Shown: positions 43,085 through 51,703, counted from the first letter of the stretch. The stretch is 64,000 bases of DNA from an uncultured Eubacteriales bacterium (GCA_934546935.1 CAKTEH010000001.1:310001-374000); one strand, 5' to 3'. Numbers and translations: made by a program. Notes: generated by a model not told the origin, from the letters alone.

Positions 43085-43645
43085 TCATCCAATAACCCCC
43101 AAATGCTCAAGTAGAATTTTCAGCCCCATCACAATCAGCACAATTCCTCCGGCAAGCTCTGCTTTCGCTTTGTATTTGGCGCCAAATACGTGGCCGATTT
43201 TAACGCCCAGCGCAGAGAGAATAAAGGTTGTCGCGCCGATCAGACATACCGCAGCCAGGATATCTACCCGTAAAAACGCAAAGGTAATTCCAACTGCAAG
43301 CGCGTCGATGCTGGTAGCGATTGCCAGCGGCAGCATGGCTTTAAATGCAAAAGATGCGTCAAGCTCCTCAGGATCACCGCGCGATTCGCGGATCATGTTG
43401 ATCCCGATTACGGACAGCAATGCAAAAGCAACCCAGTGGTCCACGCTTTGGATCAGGCTTTCAAACTGTACGCCAAGGAAATAACCGAGAAGCGGCATCA
43501 GCGCCTGGAAACCGCCGAAATAGGCGCCTGCAATTAAGGTATGGCGAAGGGAAAGCTTTTTAACAGAAAGCCCCTTACAGACCGAAACGGCAAAGGCGTC
43601 CATCGACAACCCAAGTGCAATGATGAAAAGCTCTGTAAATCCCAT
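43085..43645 (-). CDS. mntP: Manganese efflux pump MntP
   Basis: A 186-residue membrane protein with six helices in two repeats. Each repeat has a conserved Asp-containing motif: LGLSMDAFAVSVCKGL and LAIATSIDALAVGITFAF. ATG 43645 is chosen by GGAGGAAAG upstream; the earlier frame lies in the riboswitch. Export of Mn2+ under excess is supported by the yybP-ykoY element in its leader. Confidence 0.95.
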   Translation of the reverse strand: MGFTELFIIALGLSMDAFAVSVCKGLSVKKLSLRHTLIAGAYFGGFQALMPLLGYFLGVQFESLIQSVDHWVAFALLSVIGINMIRESRGDPEELDASFAFKAMLPLAIATSIDALAVGITFAFLRVDILAAVCLIGATTFILSALGVKIGHVFGAKYKAKAELAGGIVLIVMGLKILLEHLGVIG

Positions 43646-43688
43646 GGTTTCTTTCCTCCTGCTACGGGGAGTGTGGTTGCCGGCGTAC

Positions 43689-43730
43689 AAAAAAAGAGAC
43701 TCTCTGCGCTTTTTCCGGCAGATAAGTCTC
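43689..43730 (-). terminator. Riboswitch-associated terminator before mntP
   Basis: Minus-strand hairpin GAGACT ... AGTCTC followed by seven T. Its 5' arm overlaps the aptamer bases GACGAGACTTATCTGCC, so formation should be exclusive with Mn2+ binding. Confidence 0.8.
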
Positions 43731-43813
43731 GTCATTTGATATAAAGCCAGGGACGATATATGTCCCATGATGTTGGCTTCATCACGCGTGCGCCGCGCCG
43801 ACTACTCCCTTAT
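43715..43813 (-). promoter_or_regulatory. yybP-ykoY manganese riboswitch
   Basis: Minus-strand leader of mntP contains AAGGGAGTAG at its start, then AAGCCAACATCA, CCTGGCTTTATAT, and GACGAGACTTATCTGCCGG, matching the yybP-ykoY consensus blocks as I know them. Position (directly before mntP) and a terminator that overlaps the 3' block both support it. Mn2+ binding should prevent the terminator and turn on efflux. Confidence 0.87.
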
Positions 43814-43821
43814 GTATTTTC

Positions 43822-43850
43822 ACTTTATCATATTTTATGCGCTGTGTCAA
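43822..43850 (-). promoter_or_regulatory. Promoter of mntP transcript
   Basis: Minus strand: TTGACA (43850-43845), 17 bases, TAAAGT (43827-43822). Confidence 0.7.
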
Positions 43851-44137
43851 TAAACCAGAATTGAAGTTTGATGGTTTCCGGATGGCTGACGAAGCTTTAT
43901 ATAAATAATATGGAGCTGGCGCTGCAAATTTGGATACTTTCTTGCGAAGTTATGGGGAATATTACGGAAATCCTGTAAAAGGAAATACCATAGGATGGCT
44001 TGCAGTAAGTTAAGCTGAAAAACAGCCTTTAGATCAAAACAAAGACAAGCACCTATGGGACATAGAATTGCCAGTAGGCCAGGCGGCTTGCGCAGATGTT
44101 AATCACAGTGCATATTTGTCTTCACAGGCTTCAGTGT
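43851..44137. other. Intergenic region, nothing recognised
   Basis: AT-rich non-coding stretch between mntP and the phoR terminator; no frame, repeat or RNA that I can support. Confidence 0.5.
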
Positions 44138-44185
44138 AAAATCCAGCGGCGGCGGGTATATCCCGCCGCCGCTGGATTTTTATTC
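44138..44185 (-). terminator. Terminator of the phosphate regulon operon
   Basis: A 19-pair stem AAAATCCAGCGGCGGCGGG and its complement; the phoR stop codon is at its edge. It works in both directions. Confidence 0.88.
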
Positions 44186-45844
44186 TTTCGTTTTTGGGGG
44201 GAATATAAGGGTTACGCTCGTCCCTTGGCCCGGCGTGCTTTCCAGTACGGTTTCAGCATTGTGGTAAGCTGCGCCGTGCTTAACGATCGACAGGCCGAGC
44301 CCTGTACCGCCGATTTCCTTGGAATGGCTTTTATCCACGCGGTAAAAGCGTTCAAATACGCGCGTGTGTTCCGATTTTGGGATCCCGATTCCGGTGTCGC
44401 GCACGATGACACGAGTATCCTGCGCCGACTGGGAGACGATGATATCGACGCGCCCGTGTTCCTTATTATATTTGACCGCATTATCCACAAGATTGAACAG
44501 CATTTCCTCAAGGATGTGCCGTACGCCGGGGATAATGGTCGGTGCGCCGGTGACGGTAATCTGGATTTGCCGCCGCGCCGCCGTGTCTTTCAGCCGCTGT
44601 GCAGTTTCCTGTGCCAGCGCATACAGGTCAACATCCTCGCTTTCGTAGCGCCCGTCCCGTTCATCCAGCTCAGACAGCCGGATAATGTCGCCGACAAGGG
44701 TAATCAGGCGTTGGGCTTCCTGGTAAATGCTTTGAGAAAAATCCACAATGTCCGCTGGCTTCACAGTGCCGGACATCATGAGCTCTGCAAACCCGGATAT
44801 GGAAGTCAAGGGCGTTTTCAATTCGTGGGAAACGTTGGCGGAGAACTCCCGGCGAAGCCGCTCGCGTTCTGCTTTTTCTGTGATATCCAGGATGACAACA
44901 ATTGCACCTGCTGTTTCTTCACCGTCGAAAACGGGGTTGGCGATCAGCTGCAGACAGCGGCCCGACTGCTGTATTGTGCCCTGCGCATGCCGTCCTTCAA
45001 GTGCGCGGGAGACTGTATCGCGGAAATCCGCGCTACGGTTGAGCGTCAGTACGCTGGCGTGTCCTGCATGTTCCGCCCCTAAAAGAGACAGCGCCGCGGC
45101 ATTACAGGACAGCAGGTTTGTATCGTGGTCAATTACAAGGAAGCCTTCACGCATATTGTCGGTCAAAAGCCGGAATTCTTCCTGACGTTTGCGGGCTTCG
45201 GCAAGCTGCGCGGCAATGGTGCGGTTTTGATGGGAAATTTTGCTCAAAAGCGGGGAAAGCTCGTCATAGGTAACATTTTCTTCAGGATGTTCCAAATCAA
45301 TGGCGTTTATCGGGGTGATGATCGCGCGGCTGACGCGTGAGGCCAGTACGGCGGAAAGAATCAGCGCAAGAATTGCGATCAGTAGGATGGGCTGAAGAAT
45401 ACCGAACAAAAGGGTCAGGATCGTATGCTGGGTGGTAGAAACACGCAATACGCTGCCGTCAGAAAGAAGCCGTGCGTAATAGGTAGTTGCCTGCGTAAGG
45501 GTTTTCGAGTAACGGCTGCTATAGCCTGAGCCGGAGGCAAGCGCTTCCTGGATCTCCTCTCTGGCAAGATGGTTTTCCATGGATTCGGTGTCTGCATCGC
45601 TGTCGTAAAGGACATCTCCATTCGCGGCGATCAGCGTGATCCGCTTTTCCATATTGGGGAGCCCATCAAAATAACGGATCCCTTCATTTTGCAGCGCGTG
45701 CGCCAGATACTGGGCTTCGCTTTCCAATTCCCGTATGATCTGCCGCCCGAAATACTGGTGTAGTACGCCCATAATCAGGGAAAGGCTGACAAGGAATACA
45801 AAAAAGGCGACGATGCAGGTACTGCGGAAAATTTTTTTATTCAT
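44180..45844 (-). CDS. phoR: Phosphate regulon sensor histidine kinase
   Basis: A 554-residue membrane kinase: two helices (about 10-28 and 143-168) around a periplasm-facing domain of about 115 residues, a HAMP-like linker, a PAS domain (about 222-320; LLTDNMREGFLVIDHDTNLL), H340 in NVSHELKTPL, and ATPase motifs NLVDNAVKYNKEHG, GIGIP and GGTGLGLSIVKHGA. ATG 45844 overlaps the phoB end by 8 bases; longer in-frame starts lie inside phoB. Location in the pst operon identifies it as PhoR. Confidence 0.93.
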   Translation of the reverse strand: MNKKIFRSTCIVAFFVFLVSLSLIMGVLHQYFGRQIIRELESEAQYLAHALQNEGIRYFDGLPNMEKRITLIAANGDVLYDSDADTESMENHLAREEIQEALASGSGYSSRYSKTLTQATTYYARLLSDGSVLRVSTTQHTILTLLFGILQPILLIAILALILSAVLASRVSRAIITPINAIDLEHPEENVTYDELSPLLSKISHQNRTIAAQLAEARKRQEEFRLLTDNMREGFLVIDHDTNLLSCNAAALSLLGAEHAGHASVLTLNRSADFRDTVSRALEGRHAQGTIQQSGRCLQLIANPVFDGEETAGAIVVILDITEKAERERLRREFSANVSHELKTPLTSISGFAELMMSGTVKPADIVDFSQSIYQEAQRLITLVGDIIRLSELDERDGRYESEDVDLYALAQETAQRLKDTAARRQIQITVTGAPTIIPGVRHILEEMLFNLVDNAVKYNKEHGRVDIIVSQSAQDTRVIVRDTGIGIPKSEHTRVFERFYRVDKSHSKEIGGTGLGLSIVKHGAAYHNAETVLESTPGQGTSVTLIFPPKTKE

Positions 45845-46517
45845 GGAGCCTGCCTCCGATTTTATAACCGATGCCTTTGACTGTCTCGATGTATGCACCG
45901 GCTTTCCCAAGCTTCTGGCGTAACTTGCGGATGTGGACGTCGACGGTCCGGTTTTCTCCATCAAAGGCATAGCCCCATATGGAATTAAGCAGGGCGTCAC
46001 GGGTTAAAACCATGCCGTCTGCCTCAAGAAGCGCACAGAGAAGCTCAAATTCCTTTAGTGTCAGTGCAACATCGGCATCTTCGACGCGGACGATATGCTT
46101 TTGGGGGCACACATAGAGTGTACCGAGGCGATAATCCGGCGCCTGTGGGGCTTCCTGCACGCGGCGCAGTACCGCTTTTACGCGGGAAATCAGTTCCATC
46201 ATCCCGAAAGGTTTGGAAATGTAGTCGTCTGCACCAAGGTCAAGCCCGGTCACCTTGTCAAATTCACTGTCGCGGGCAGTCAGAATAATAACTGGCAGCC
46301 GTGCCGTCTCATGGCGGGAACGCAGCTTTTTCAGGATGCTGAGTCCGTCTTCTCCGGGCAGCATAAGATCCAGTATTATCAGCTGGGGAAGCTGCTTTTC
46401 CAGCGCCGGCCAAAATTCGGAGGGGGCGGAGAAGCCGCAGATTTCAAAGCCCTGTCTATTGAGGGCATAACAGATCAGCTTACGGATGTTGCTGTCGTCT
46501 TCTACCAGATAGATCAT
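45837..46517 (-). CDS. phoB: Phosphate regulon response regulator
   Basis: A 226-residue OmpR-type regulator. Receiver domain: acidic pair EDD near residue 6, D50 in LDLMLPGEDG and K in SKPFG. DNA-binding domain: LTLKEFELLCALLEADGMVL, VDVHIRKLRQKLG, VKGIGYKI. ATG 46517 follows GGGAGAAAA. It should bind the TTAAC repeats before pstS. Equivalent to PhoP of Bacillus. Confidence 0.93.
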   Translation of the reverse strand: MIYLVEDDSNIRKLICYALNRQGFEICGFSAPSEFWPALEKQLPQLIILDLMLPGEDGLSILKKLRSRHETARLPVIILTARDSEFDKVTGLDLGADDYISKPFGMMELISRVKAVLRRVQEAPQAPDYRLGTLYVCPQKHIVRVEDADVALTLKEFELLCALLEADGMVLTRDALLNSIWGYAFDGENRTVDVHIRKLRQKLGKAGAYIETVKGIGYKIGGRLHE

Positions 46518-46622
46518 AAGTTTTCTCCCGGCAATTTGTGCCGTTTGCGCCCACTGGAAGGATGGGAAACGGGCCGCGGCACGATATGAAAAAATGGATG
46601 ACTGGCAAAATACGGCGCCGGA

Positions 46623-47282
46623 TCAGATTAGTTGCTGCTCATTGATGATCAGCTTGAAATCCAGTTCGAGCTTTTCCGCCGCTTTCCGGCAAAGGATCAT
46701 GCGGTTTAGGAAGATTTCAAAATAATCCATGACAGAACCGTATTTTGTATCGATTGAGAGCTTGAGCTTGATATTGGTATGTTCTTCGTTGATTTTGAGG
46801 AGGGACTTTTTTACCGAATAGTTTACCCGGTCGTGAATGTCAAAGTTCGTGATATCCGTATTGCGTACACGGCTTCGGCGCACATCGGATTTGTCGGCAA
46901 GGATCAGCGCTGCGGCAAGCGGATTTACCGGGACGCCGGTACCTTCGTCATGGTTTCCAATGGCGGTTACAACTGTGGCAATCTCGTCTGCAGTAAAGTT
47001 GAGATGGTCCAGGATGCGGAAAGCCATAACGGCGCCGCTTTGTGAATGGTCGATCCGGTTAACCAGATTGCCGATATCGTGGAGATAACCGGCGATTTTA
47101 GACAGCTCCACCAGCTGCGGCGGATATCCCATGGTTTCCAGGATGTATGCCGAGATCTCTGCCACGCGGGTGACGTGGGGGAAACTGTGTTCTGTGTAAC
47201 CCAAGGCGACGAGGGATTCATCCGCACGGGTTATATAGGTGCGGATTTCTTCATTTTCCCTGAGCTTTTCAAGTGGGATCAT
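46623..47282 (-). CDS. HD-domain phosphohydrolase in the pho operon
   Basis: A 219-residue HD-superfamily protein. Metal ligands: H in HSFPHVTRVAEIS, HD in GYLHDIGNLVNR, H in IGNHDEGTGVP and D in ALILADKSDVRR. The C-terminal ~70 residues have an unusual beta/helix region (NIKLKLSIDTKYGSVMDYFE). It probably hydrolyses a phosphorylated nucleotide; which one is unknown. Located between phoU and phoB in a single run of genes, hence likely phosphate-regulated. ATG 47282 follows AAAGGAG. Confidence 0.85.
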   Translation of the reverse strand: MIPLEKLRENEEIRTYITRADESLVALGYTEHSFPHVTRVAEISAYILETMGYPPQLVELSKIAGYLHDIGNLVNRIDHSQSGAVMAFRILDHLNFTADEIATVVTAIGNHDEGTGVPVNPLAAALILADKSDVRRSRVRNTDITNFDIHDRVNYSVKKSLLKINEEHTNIKLKLSIDTKYGSVMDYFEIFLNRMILCRKAAEKLELDFKLIINEQQLI

Positions 47283-47300
47283 CGTTTTGCGCTCCTTTTG

Positions 47301-47948
47301 TCATTTTTCTTCCAGATGATGACCCGTTATGGAATAGTCCACCCATTCCGCAATATTGGTTGCGTGGTCGCCGATGCGCTCAAAATATTTTGCAATCATC
47401 AAAAAGTCCAGACAGGCGCCGCCGCGCATGGGTTCCCGGCAGATGACCTCGGTTAGTTCCTGTTTTACAGTCAAAAACAGGCCGTCGACTACGTCGTCAT
47501 AGGCAACGACCGCGTGCGCCATTTCCAGGTCGCGCTGGACAAAGCTTTCAACACTGTCGGTCACCATCTTGATGGTCGCACGCGCCATGTCGCCGATATG
47601 CATAACGCTTTCCAGATCAAAATTTTCGACGAAGCTCAGTATTTCCGCAATATCTGCGGCCTGGTCGCCGATACGTTCCATGTCCGAAATCATTTTTAGC
47701 GCAGAGGAAATCGTGCGCAGGTCGCGTGCAACAGGCTGCTGCTGCAAAAGAAGCTTCATGCAAAGCGTCTCGATATCCCGTTCCTTCTGATCTATGCGTG
47801 CATCTGCTTCCAATACCCGGGTTAAAAGCGCGGCGTTGCCATCGAGCAATGCTTTTGCCGCGCTGCCAATGGCTTCTTCACACAGCGCTCCCATCGTGAT
47901 CAGCTCGACATTCAGTTGGGAAAGCTGCTTTTCAAAATTTACACGCAT
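47301..47948 (-). CDS. phoU: Phosphate signalling regulator PhoU
   Basis: A 215-residue protein made of two three-helix bundles. Metal-binding-type signatures ISDMERIGDQAADIAE and IAKYFERIGDHATNIAEW appear once per bundle as expected. PhoU links Pst transport activity to PhoR. ATG 47948 has GGGAGG 10 bases upstream; a TTG three codons earlier is too close. It overlaps the pstB stop region. Confidence 0.96.
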   Translation of the reverse strand: MRVNFEKQLSQLNVELITMGALCEEAIGSAAKALLDGNAALLTRVLEADARIDQKERDIETLCMKLLLQQQPVARDLRTISSALKMISDMERIGDQAADIAEILSFVENFDLESVMHIGDMARATIKMVTDSVESFVQRDLEMAHAVVAYDDVVDGLFLTVKQELTEVICREPMRGGACLDFLMIAKYFERIGDHATNIAEWVDYSITGHHLEEK

Positions 47949-47949
47949 A

Positions 47950-48753
47950 TCAGCCAAACCTCCCTGTGATATAGTCTTCAGTGCGTTTGTCTTTTGGAAT
48001 GGAAAACATCTGCTCTGTCTGGCCGTACTCGATCACTTCCCCAAGCAGGAAGAAGGCGGTCCTGTCTGCAATGCGCGCTGCCTGCTGCATGTTATGGGTC
48101 ACCATAATAATAGTATAACTCTTTTTCAGCTCCAACGCCAGATCTTCAATGCGGGAAGTTGAAATCGGGTCAAGCGCAGAGGTGGGTTCATCCATCAGGA
48201 GCACCTCCGGTTCGACTGCAAGAGCACGCGCGATACACAGCCTTTGCTGCTGGCCGCCGGAAACCCCAAGCGCGCTTTTTTTCAGCCTGTCTTTGACTTC
48301 GTCCCAAATTGCAGCCTGCCGCAGGGAGCGCTCGACAATGTCATCAAGCTTCACTTTGGCGCGGATACCGTGGGTGCGTGGACCGAAAGCGATGTTGTCA
48401 TAGATGCTCATGGGGAAGGGATTGGGTTTTTGGAACACCATTCCAACCCTCCGGCGGAGGATATTCAAATCAATTCCTCCATAGACATTTTCGCCGTCGA
48501 GACGGACGCTTCCTGTGATTTTACATCCTTCGACAAGATCATTCATCCGGTTAAGTGATTTCAACAGGGTGCTTTTCCCACAGCCGGACGGGCCGATGAA
48601 TGCCGTAATTTCATTGGCTGCGATTTGCAGATTGACGGATTTGAGCGCATGAAAGTTCCCATAGTAAAGATTTAAATCTTCGATTTCAAATTTTGCGCCG
48701 TTATATGGCGGCTTTTTCAAAAGCACGGTATTTTTGTTTTCCTGTTTTTTCAT
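47950..48753 (-). CDS. pstB: Phosphate ABC transporter, ATP-binding protein
   Basis: A 267-residue ATPase that powers phosphate import. Walker A GPSGCGKSTLLKSLNRMND, Q-loop VFQKPNPFPMSIYDNI (a PstB hallmark), signature LGVSGGQQQRLCIARAL, Walker B VLLMDEPTSALDP and switch THNMQQA. ATG 48753 gives the expected length; a much longer open frame extends into pstA and is not the protein. Overlaps the pstA end by 4 bases. Confidence 0.97.
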   Translation of the reverse strand: MKKQENKNTVLLKKPPYNGAKFEIEDLNLYYGNFHALKSVNLQIAANEITAFIGPSGCGKSTLLKSLNRMNDLVEGCKITGSVRLDGENVYGGIDLNILRRRVGMVFQKPNPFPMSIYDNIAFGPRTHGIRAKVKLDDIVERSLRQAAIWDEVKDRLKKSALGVSGGQQQRLCIARALAVEPEVLLMDEPTSALDPISTSRIEDLALELKKSYTIIMVTHNMQQAARIADRTAFFLLGEVIEYGQTEQMFSIPKDKRTEDYITGRFG

Positions 48754-49667
48754 GTTGTTTCCCCTTTTGTACCGACGCGCCGGGCAATTAAACTGGACAG
48801 GGCATTGATGCCGACGACCATGACCAGCAGCACGACTGCGGTGGCATAAGCCTGCTCCATATATAAACCCTCGTTGAGCAGCGCGTACATATGGATGGCG
48901 AGTGTCCTTCCGGAGCGCAGCAGGTTCTCGGGGATGCCGGCAACTGTACCGGCCGTGTAGATCAGCGCGGCTGTTTCCCCGACGATGCGTCCGATAGCCA
49001 GGATAATACCTGCGGAAATACCGGGCATTGCGCTGGGCAGTACGATCTTGAATACTGTGCGAAGACGCCCGGCGCCCAGCCCAAAGCTGCCTTCGCGATA
49101 GGCGTCCGGCACAGCTTTGAGCGCTTCTTCCGTCGTACGCATAATCAGGGGGAGGATCATAATTGCCATTGTCAGCGCGCCGGCAAGAATGCAGTATCCC
49201 CACCCGAGTGTAACGCTGAACATTAAGTAGCCGAAAAGCCCGTATACGATGGACGGGATGCCGGAAAGCGTTTCCGCTGTCAAGCGTACTGCTTTGACGA
49301 GCTTGTTCCCACGCCGGGCATATTCAACCAGATAAATTGCGGAAAATACGCCGACGGGAACGGAGATCAGCAGGGAAAGCAGGGTCATGGTGACTGTATT
49401 GATAATTGCCGGCGTCATCGAAACATTTTCCGTCGTATAGTTCCAGGCGAAAAGATCAAAGGAAAGATTGGGGATCCCTTTGATCAGGATATAAGCAATG
49501 AGGGAAAGCAGGATAACGACGGTCAGCAGCGCCGCCAGCCCTACGGCGAGAAGCAGCATCAGCGACAGCGGCTGTTTCTTATATGCCTGGATCCGCTGGG
49601 ACAGGCTCTGCCGGTTGATCGCCTGGATTTCCGGTTCTGCGGCGCGGACGCTTTTTCCTTTTCTCAC
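48750..49667 (-). CDS. pstA: Phosphate ABC transporter permease PstA
   Basis: A 305-residue inner-membrane permease with six predicted helices and the PstA motifs LSGIPSIVYGLFG and GRIVGETAALIYTAG. The start is GTG 49667 with a strong AAGGAGGA site, which places the first 89 bases inside pstC. A basic N-terminal tail of about 35 residues precedes the first helix. Confidence 0.94.
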   Translation of the reverse strand: MRKGKSVRAAEPEIQAINRQSLSQRIQAYKKQPLSLMLLLAVGLAALLTVVILLSLIAYILIKGIPNLSFDLFAWNYTTENVSMTPAIINTVTMTLLSLLISVPVGVFSAIYLVEYARRGNKLVKAVRLTAETLSGIPSIVYGLFGYLMFSVTLGWGYCILAGALTMAIMILPLIMRTTEEALKAVPDAYREGSFGLGAGRLRTVFKIVLPSAMPGISAGIILAIGRIVGETAALIYTAGTVAGIPENLLRSGRTLAIHMYALLNEGLYMEQAYATAVVLLVMVVGINALSSLIARRVGTKGETT

Positions 49668-50511
49668 GGGAGTCCTCCTTTTTCATCAGTGAAAAGCACA
49701 GGTTAATCAGAAGAATGAAAACAAACAGTACGACGCCGGTTGCAATGAGCGCTTCCCGGTGCAGGTCAGCTGCATAACCCATTTCCAGGACAATATTTGC
49801 AGTCATTGTACGCACCCCGGAAAGCAGGTTTTCCGGAAGGACAGGCTGGTTGCCGGCAACCATTACAACGGCCATTGTCTCGCCAATTGCACGGCCGACG
49901 CCAAGGATAATGCCAGCGGTGATGCCGGAACGTGCGGCAGGGAGCATGGAGAAAAAAACCGCACGCTCATGCGTCGCCCCCAGTGCCAGCGCGCCTTCAT
50001 AATAACTGTCCGGTACGGCGCGGATGGCGGATTCAGAAACGCCAATGATGGTTGGCAGGATCATGATTCCAAGAAGGATGGATGCGGTCAGCACGCTTTT
50101 CCCGGTTCCAAACAGGTCCTGCATAATCGGCACGATTACAACCAGTCCGAAAAAGCCGTAAACAATGGAGGGGATACCGGCAAGCAGTTCAATGGCCGGC
50201 TTTAAAACGCGGTAGAGCTTTTTTGGGCAGAAGCGTGCCATAAAAACAGCGCACAACAGCCCGAGCGGCACGCCGGTTATAATTGCGCCTGCTGTTACGT
50301 AGATGCTGCCGACGATCATTGGAAAAATACCATAAATACCGTTTGACGGTTTCCAGGAAGTCCCAAGCAGGAATTTAAATACCCCGATTTCTGCAATAGC
50401 GGGCATACCGTTGGCAAACAGAAAAATACAAATCAGCGCAACAGATATGATGCATACGCAGGCGCAGATCAGGAAAACGATATGCATGAAATTTTCTTTA
50501 AAATGTCTCAT
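49579..50511 (-). CDS. pstC: Phosphate ABC transporter permease PstC
   Basis: A 310-residue permease with six helices; LAGIPSIVYGFFG and GRAIGETMAVVMVAGN are the conserved PstC sequences. After the last helix (LINLCFSLM) a basic, proline-rich tail of about 35 residues (KKRPRRRTGNPGDQPAEP) continues, encoded by the same bases as the pstA start. ATG 50511 follows TAGGAGC. Confidence 0.95.
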   Translation of the reverse strand: MRHFKENFMHIVFLICACVCIISVALICIFLFANGMPAIAEIGVFKFLLGTSWKPSNGIYGIFPMIVGSIYVTAGAIITGVPLGLLCAVFMARFCPKKLYRVLKPAIELLAGIPSIVYGFFGLVVIVPIMQDLFGTGKSVLTASILLGIMILPTIIGVSESAIRAVPDSYYEGALALGATHERAVFFSMLPAARSGITAGIILGVGRAIGETMAVVMVAGNQPVLPENLLSGVRTMTANIVLEMGYAADLHREALIATGVVLFVFILLINLCFSLMKKEDSREKRKKRPRRRTGNPGDQPAEPVPADPGI

Positions 50512-50548
50512 TTGCGCTCCTAAAAACGGTATGGTTTATGCGGCTTAC

Positions 50549-50594
50549 ATGACGCGCTGGCCCGGAAGCAGGCTTCCGAGCCAGTGACGCGCAT
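50549..50594 (-). promoter_or_regulatory. Intercistronic hairpin between pstS and pstC
   Basis: A long stem (50551-50568 with 50573-50592, a few mismatches) without a U tract. Such hairpins after binding-protein genes usually protect the 5' mRNA and keep pstS expression above that of the permeases. Role inferred. Confidence 0.6.
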
Positions 50595-50602
50595 AGGGTG
50601 TT

Positions 50603-51463
50603 TTATGCGTTAAGTTCGCTCCAGTCTGCGGTTTCGCCAGTGAAAATCGATTTGACCTGTTCAGAAGTCAGGGCGTCAGCTTCGTTTTCCAGGTTGACGA
50701 TTACCGCGATTCCATCAATGGCAATTGTAGTGGGGGTCAGTTCGGCAAGCTCACTGTCTCTCAGCTCGCGTGATGCCATGCCAATATCGCAGACGCCTTC
50801 TATAGCTGCACTCATGCCGGAGGTGGAATCGGTCTGCTGGACTTCAATCTGAGCCGAGGCATTCAGGGCAAGATACGCTTCCTTCAGTTTTTCCATTACC
50901 GGAGTAACCGAGGACGAGCCGCCGACTGTGATACTGCCTTCTGGAAGGGAACTGCTGAAAGCCCCGGTGTTGCCCTGGCTGATATATCCGGCCTCTTCCA
51001 CAACCGCTTGGCCCTGCTCACTTAAGATAAAGTCAATGAAATCCTTGGCAAGTCCATCGGTCTCGCCTTTTGTTGCAATGATAAATGGACGGGATACTTT
51101 ATAAGTACCGTTTTTGATATTATCGACGCTGGCTTCTGCCCCGTCAATCTTTAGGGCTTTTACTTTGCTACTGTCAAGCGATCCCAGGGAGATGTAGCCG
51201 ATGGCGTTTTTGTTGCCCTGCACGGTTGTGATCATAACGGCGGTGGAACTGGTGATTTCAGCTTTCTCTGTGGTGTAGTCTACTTTTTCCCCTGCATCGT
51301 TTTTTTGCTCGACGCCGAACAGCTCTATAAACGCGCCGCGGGTGCCGGAACCCTCCTCACGGGAGATTACAGCGATGGGGGACTGTTCGCCGCCGGATGC
51401 GCAGCCGGCCAGCATGGAAATGAGAAGCAGCACGCAGGTGAATACGCAGGTAAGCTTTTTCAT
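50603..51463 (-). CDS. pstS: Phosphate-binding lipoprotein PstS with permuted domain order
   Basis: A 286-residue lipoprotein (lipobox LAGC, C21) and the first gene of the Pst operon. All PstS sequence blocks are present but in swapped order. The block normally in the second half comes first: PIAVISREEGSGTRGAF (29-45), NAIGYISLGSL (87-96), YKVSRPFIIATKGE and FIDFILSEQGQAVVEEAGY. The block normally at the N-terminus follows: GSITVGGSSSVTPVMEKLKE (176-195), DIGMASREL (226-234), DGIAVIVN and IFTGETADWSEL (273-284). This is what a circular permutation would give. Phosphate-binding Ser/Thr loops are retained. Confidence 0.9.
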   Translation of the reverse strand: MKKLTCVFTCVLLLISMLAGCASGGEQSPIAVISREEGSGTRGAFIELFGVEQKNDAGEKVDYTTEKAEITSSTAVMITTVQGNKNAIGYISLGSLDSSKVKALKIDGAEASVDNIKNGTYKVSRPFIIATKGETDGLAKDFIDFILSEQGQAVVEEAGYISQGNTGAFSSSLPEGSITVGGSSSVTPVMEKLKEAYLALNASAQIEVQQTDSTSGMSAAIEGVCDIGMASRELRDSELAELTPTTIAIDGIAVIVNLENEADALTSEQVKSIFTGETADWSELNA

Positions 51464-51512
51464 AATTTTCGACTCCTTTTCGTCATTTTTTCTTTTTTCC
51501 TGTTACGTGTAT

Positions 51513-51568
51513 ATTCTAAAAGATGTGTGTTAACTCCGAAACGGGAAGGGTGTTAAAACTAGGTTAAC
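51513..51568 (-). promoter_or_regulatory. Putative PhoB/PhoP boxes and promoter of pstS
   Basis: On the minus strand TTAAC occurs at positions ending 51563, 51552 and 51529, with 11- and 23-base spacing, close to one and two helical turns, as in direct-repeat Pho boxes. A TAGAAT -10 lies at 51518-51513. The operon encodes its own PhoB/PhoR. Confidence 0.6.
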
Positions 51569-51616
51569 ATGAATCCTGAAGTTCATACGTGTTTATCGAA
51601 AAAACCAGCGCGGTTT

Positions 51617-51643
51617 TGTGACATTTTTGTAATCAAAAAGTCA
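51617..51643. promoter_or_regulatory. Inverted repeat upstream of the ABC/FtsX operon
   Basis: GTGACATTTTTG and CAAAAAGTCAC face each other across a few bases, with one extra A in one arm. It lies about 25-50 bases before a TATACT/TATAGT region and is a likely regulator-binding site. Which regulator uses it is unknown. Confidence 0.5.
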
Positions 51644-51703
51644 CCGAAAAGTCATGGCGGTGCGGTATACTGGCTATAGTTTAGAAAAAGAAGGGGAAAG
51701 GCT

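Noticed and set aside
47950..49203. A 417-codon open frame suggesting a longer PstB.
   Set aside because: The first ~150 codons lie inside pstA in another frame and do not look like protein; MKKQENKN at 48753 gives the normal PstB.
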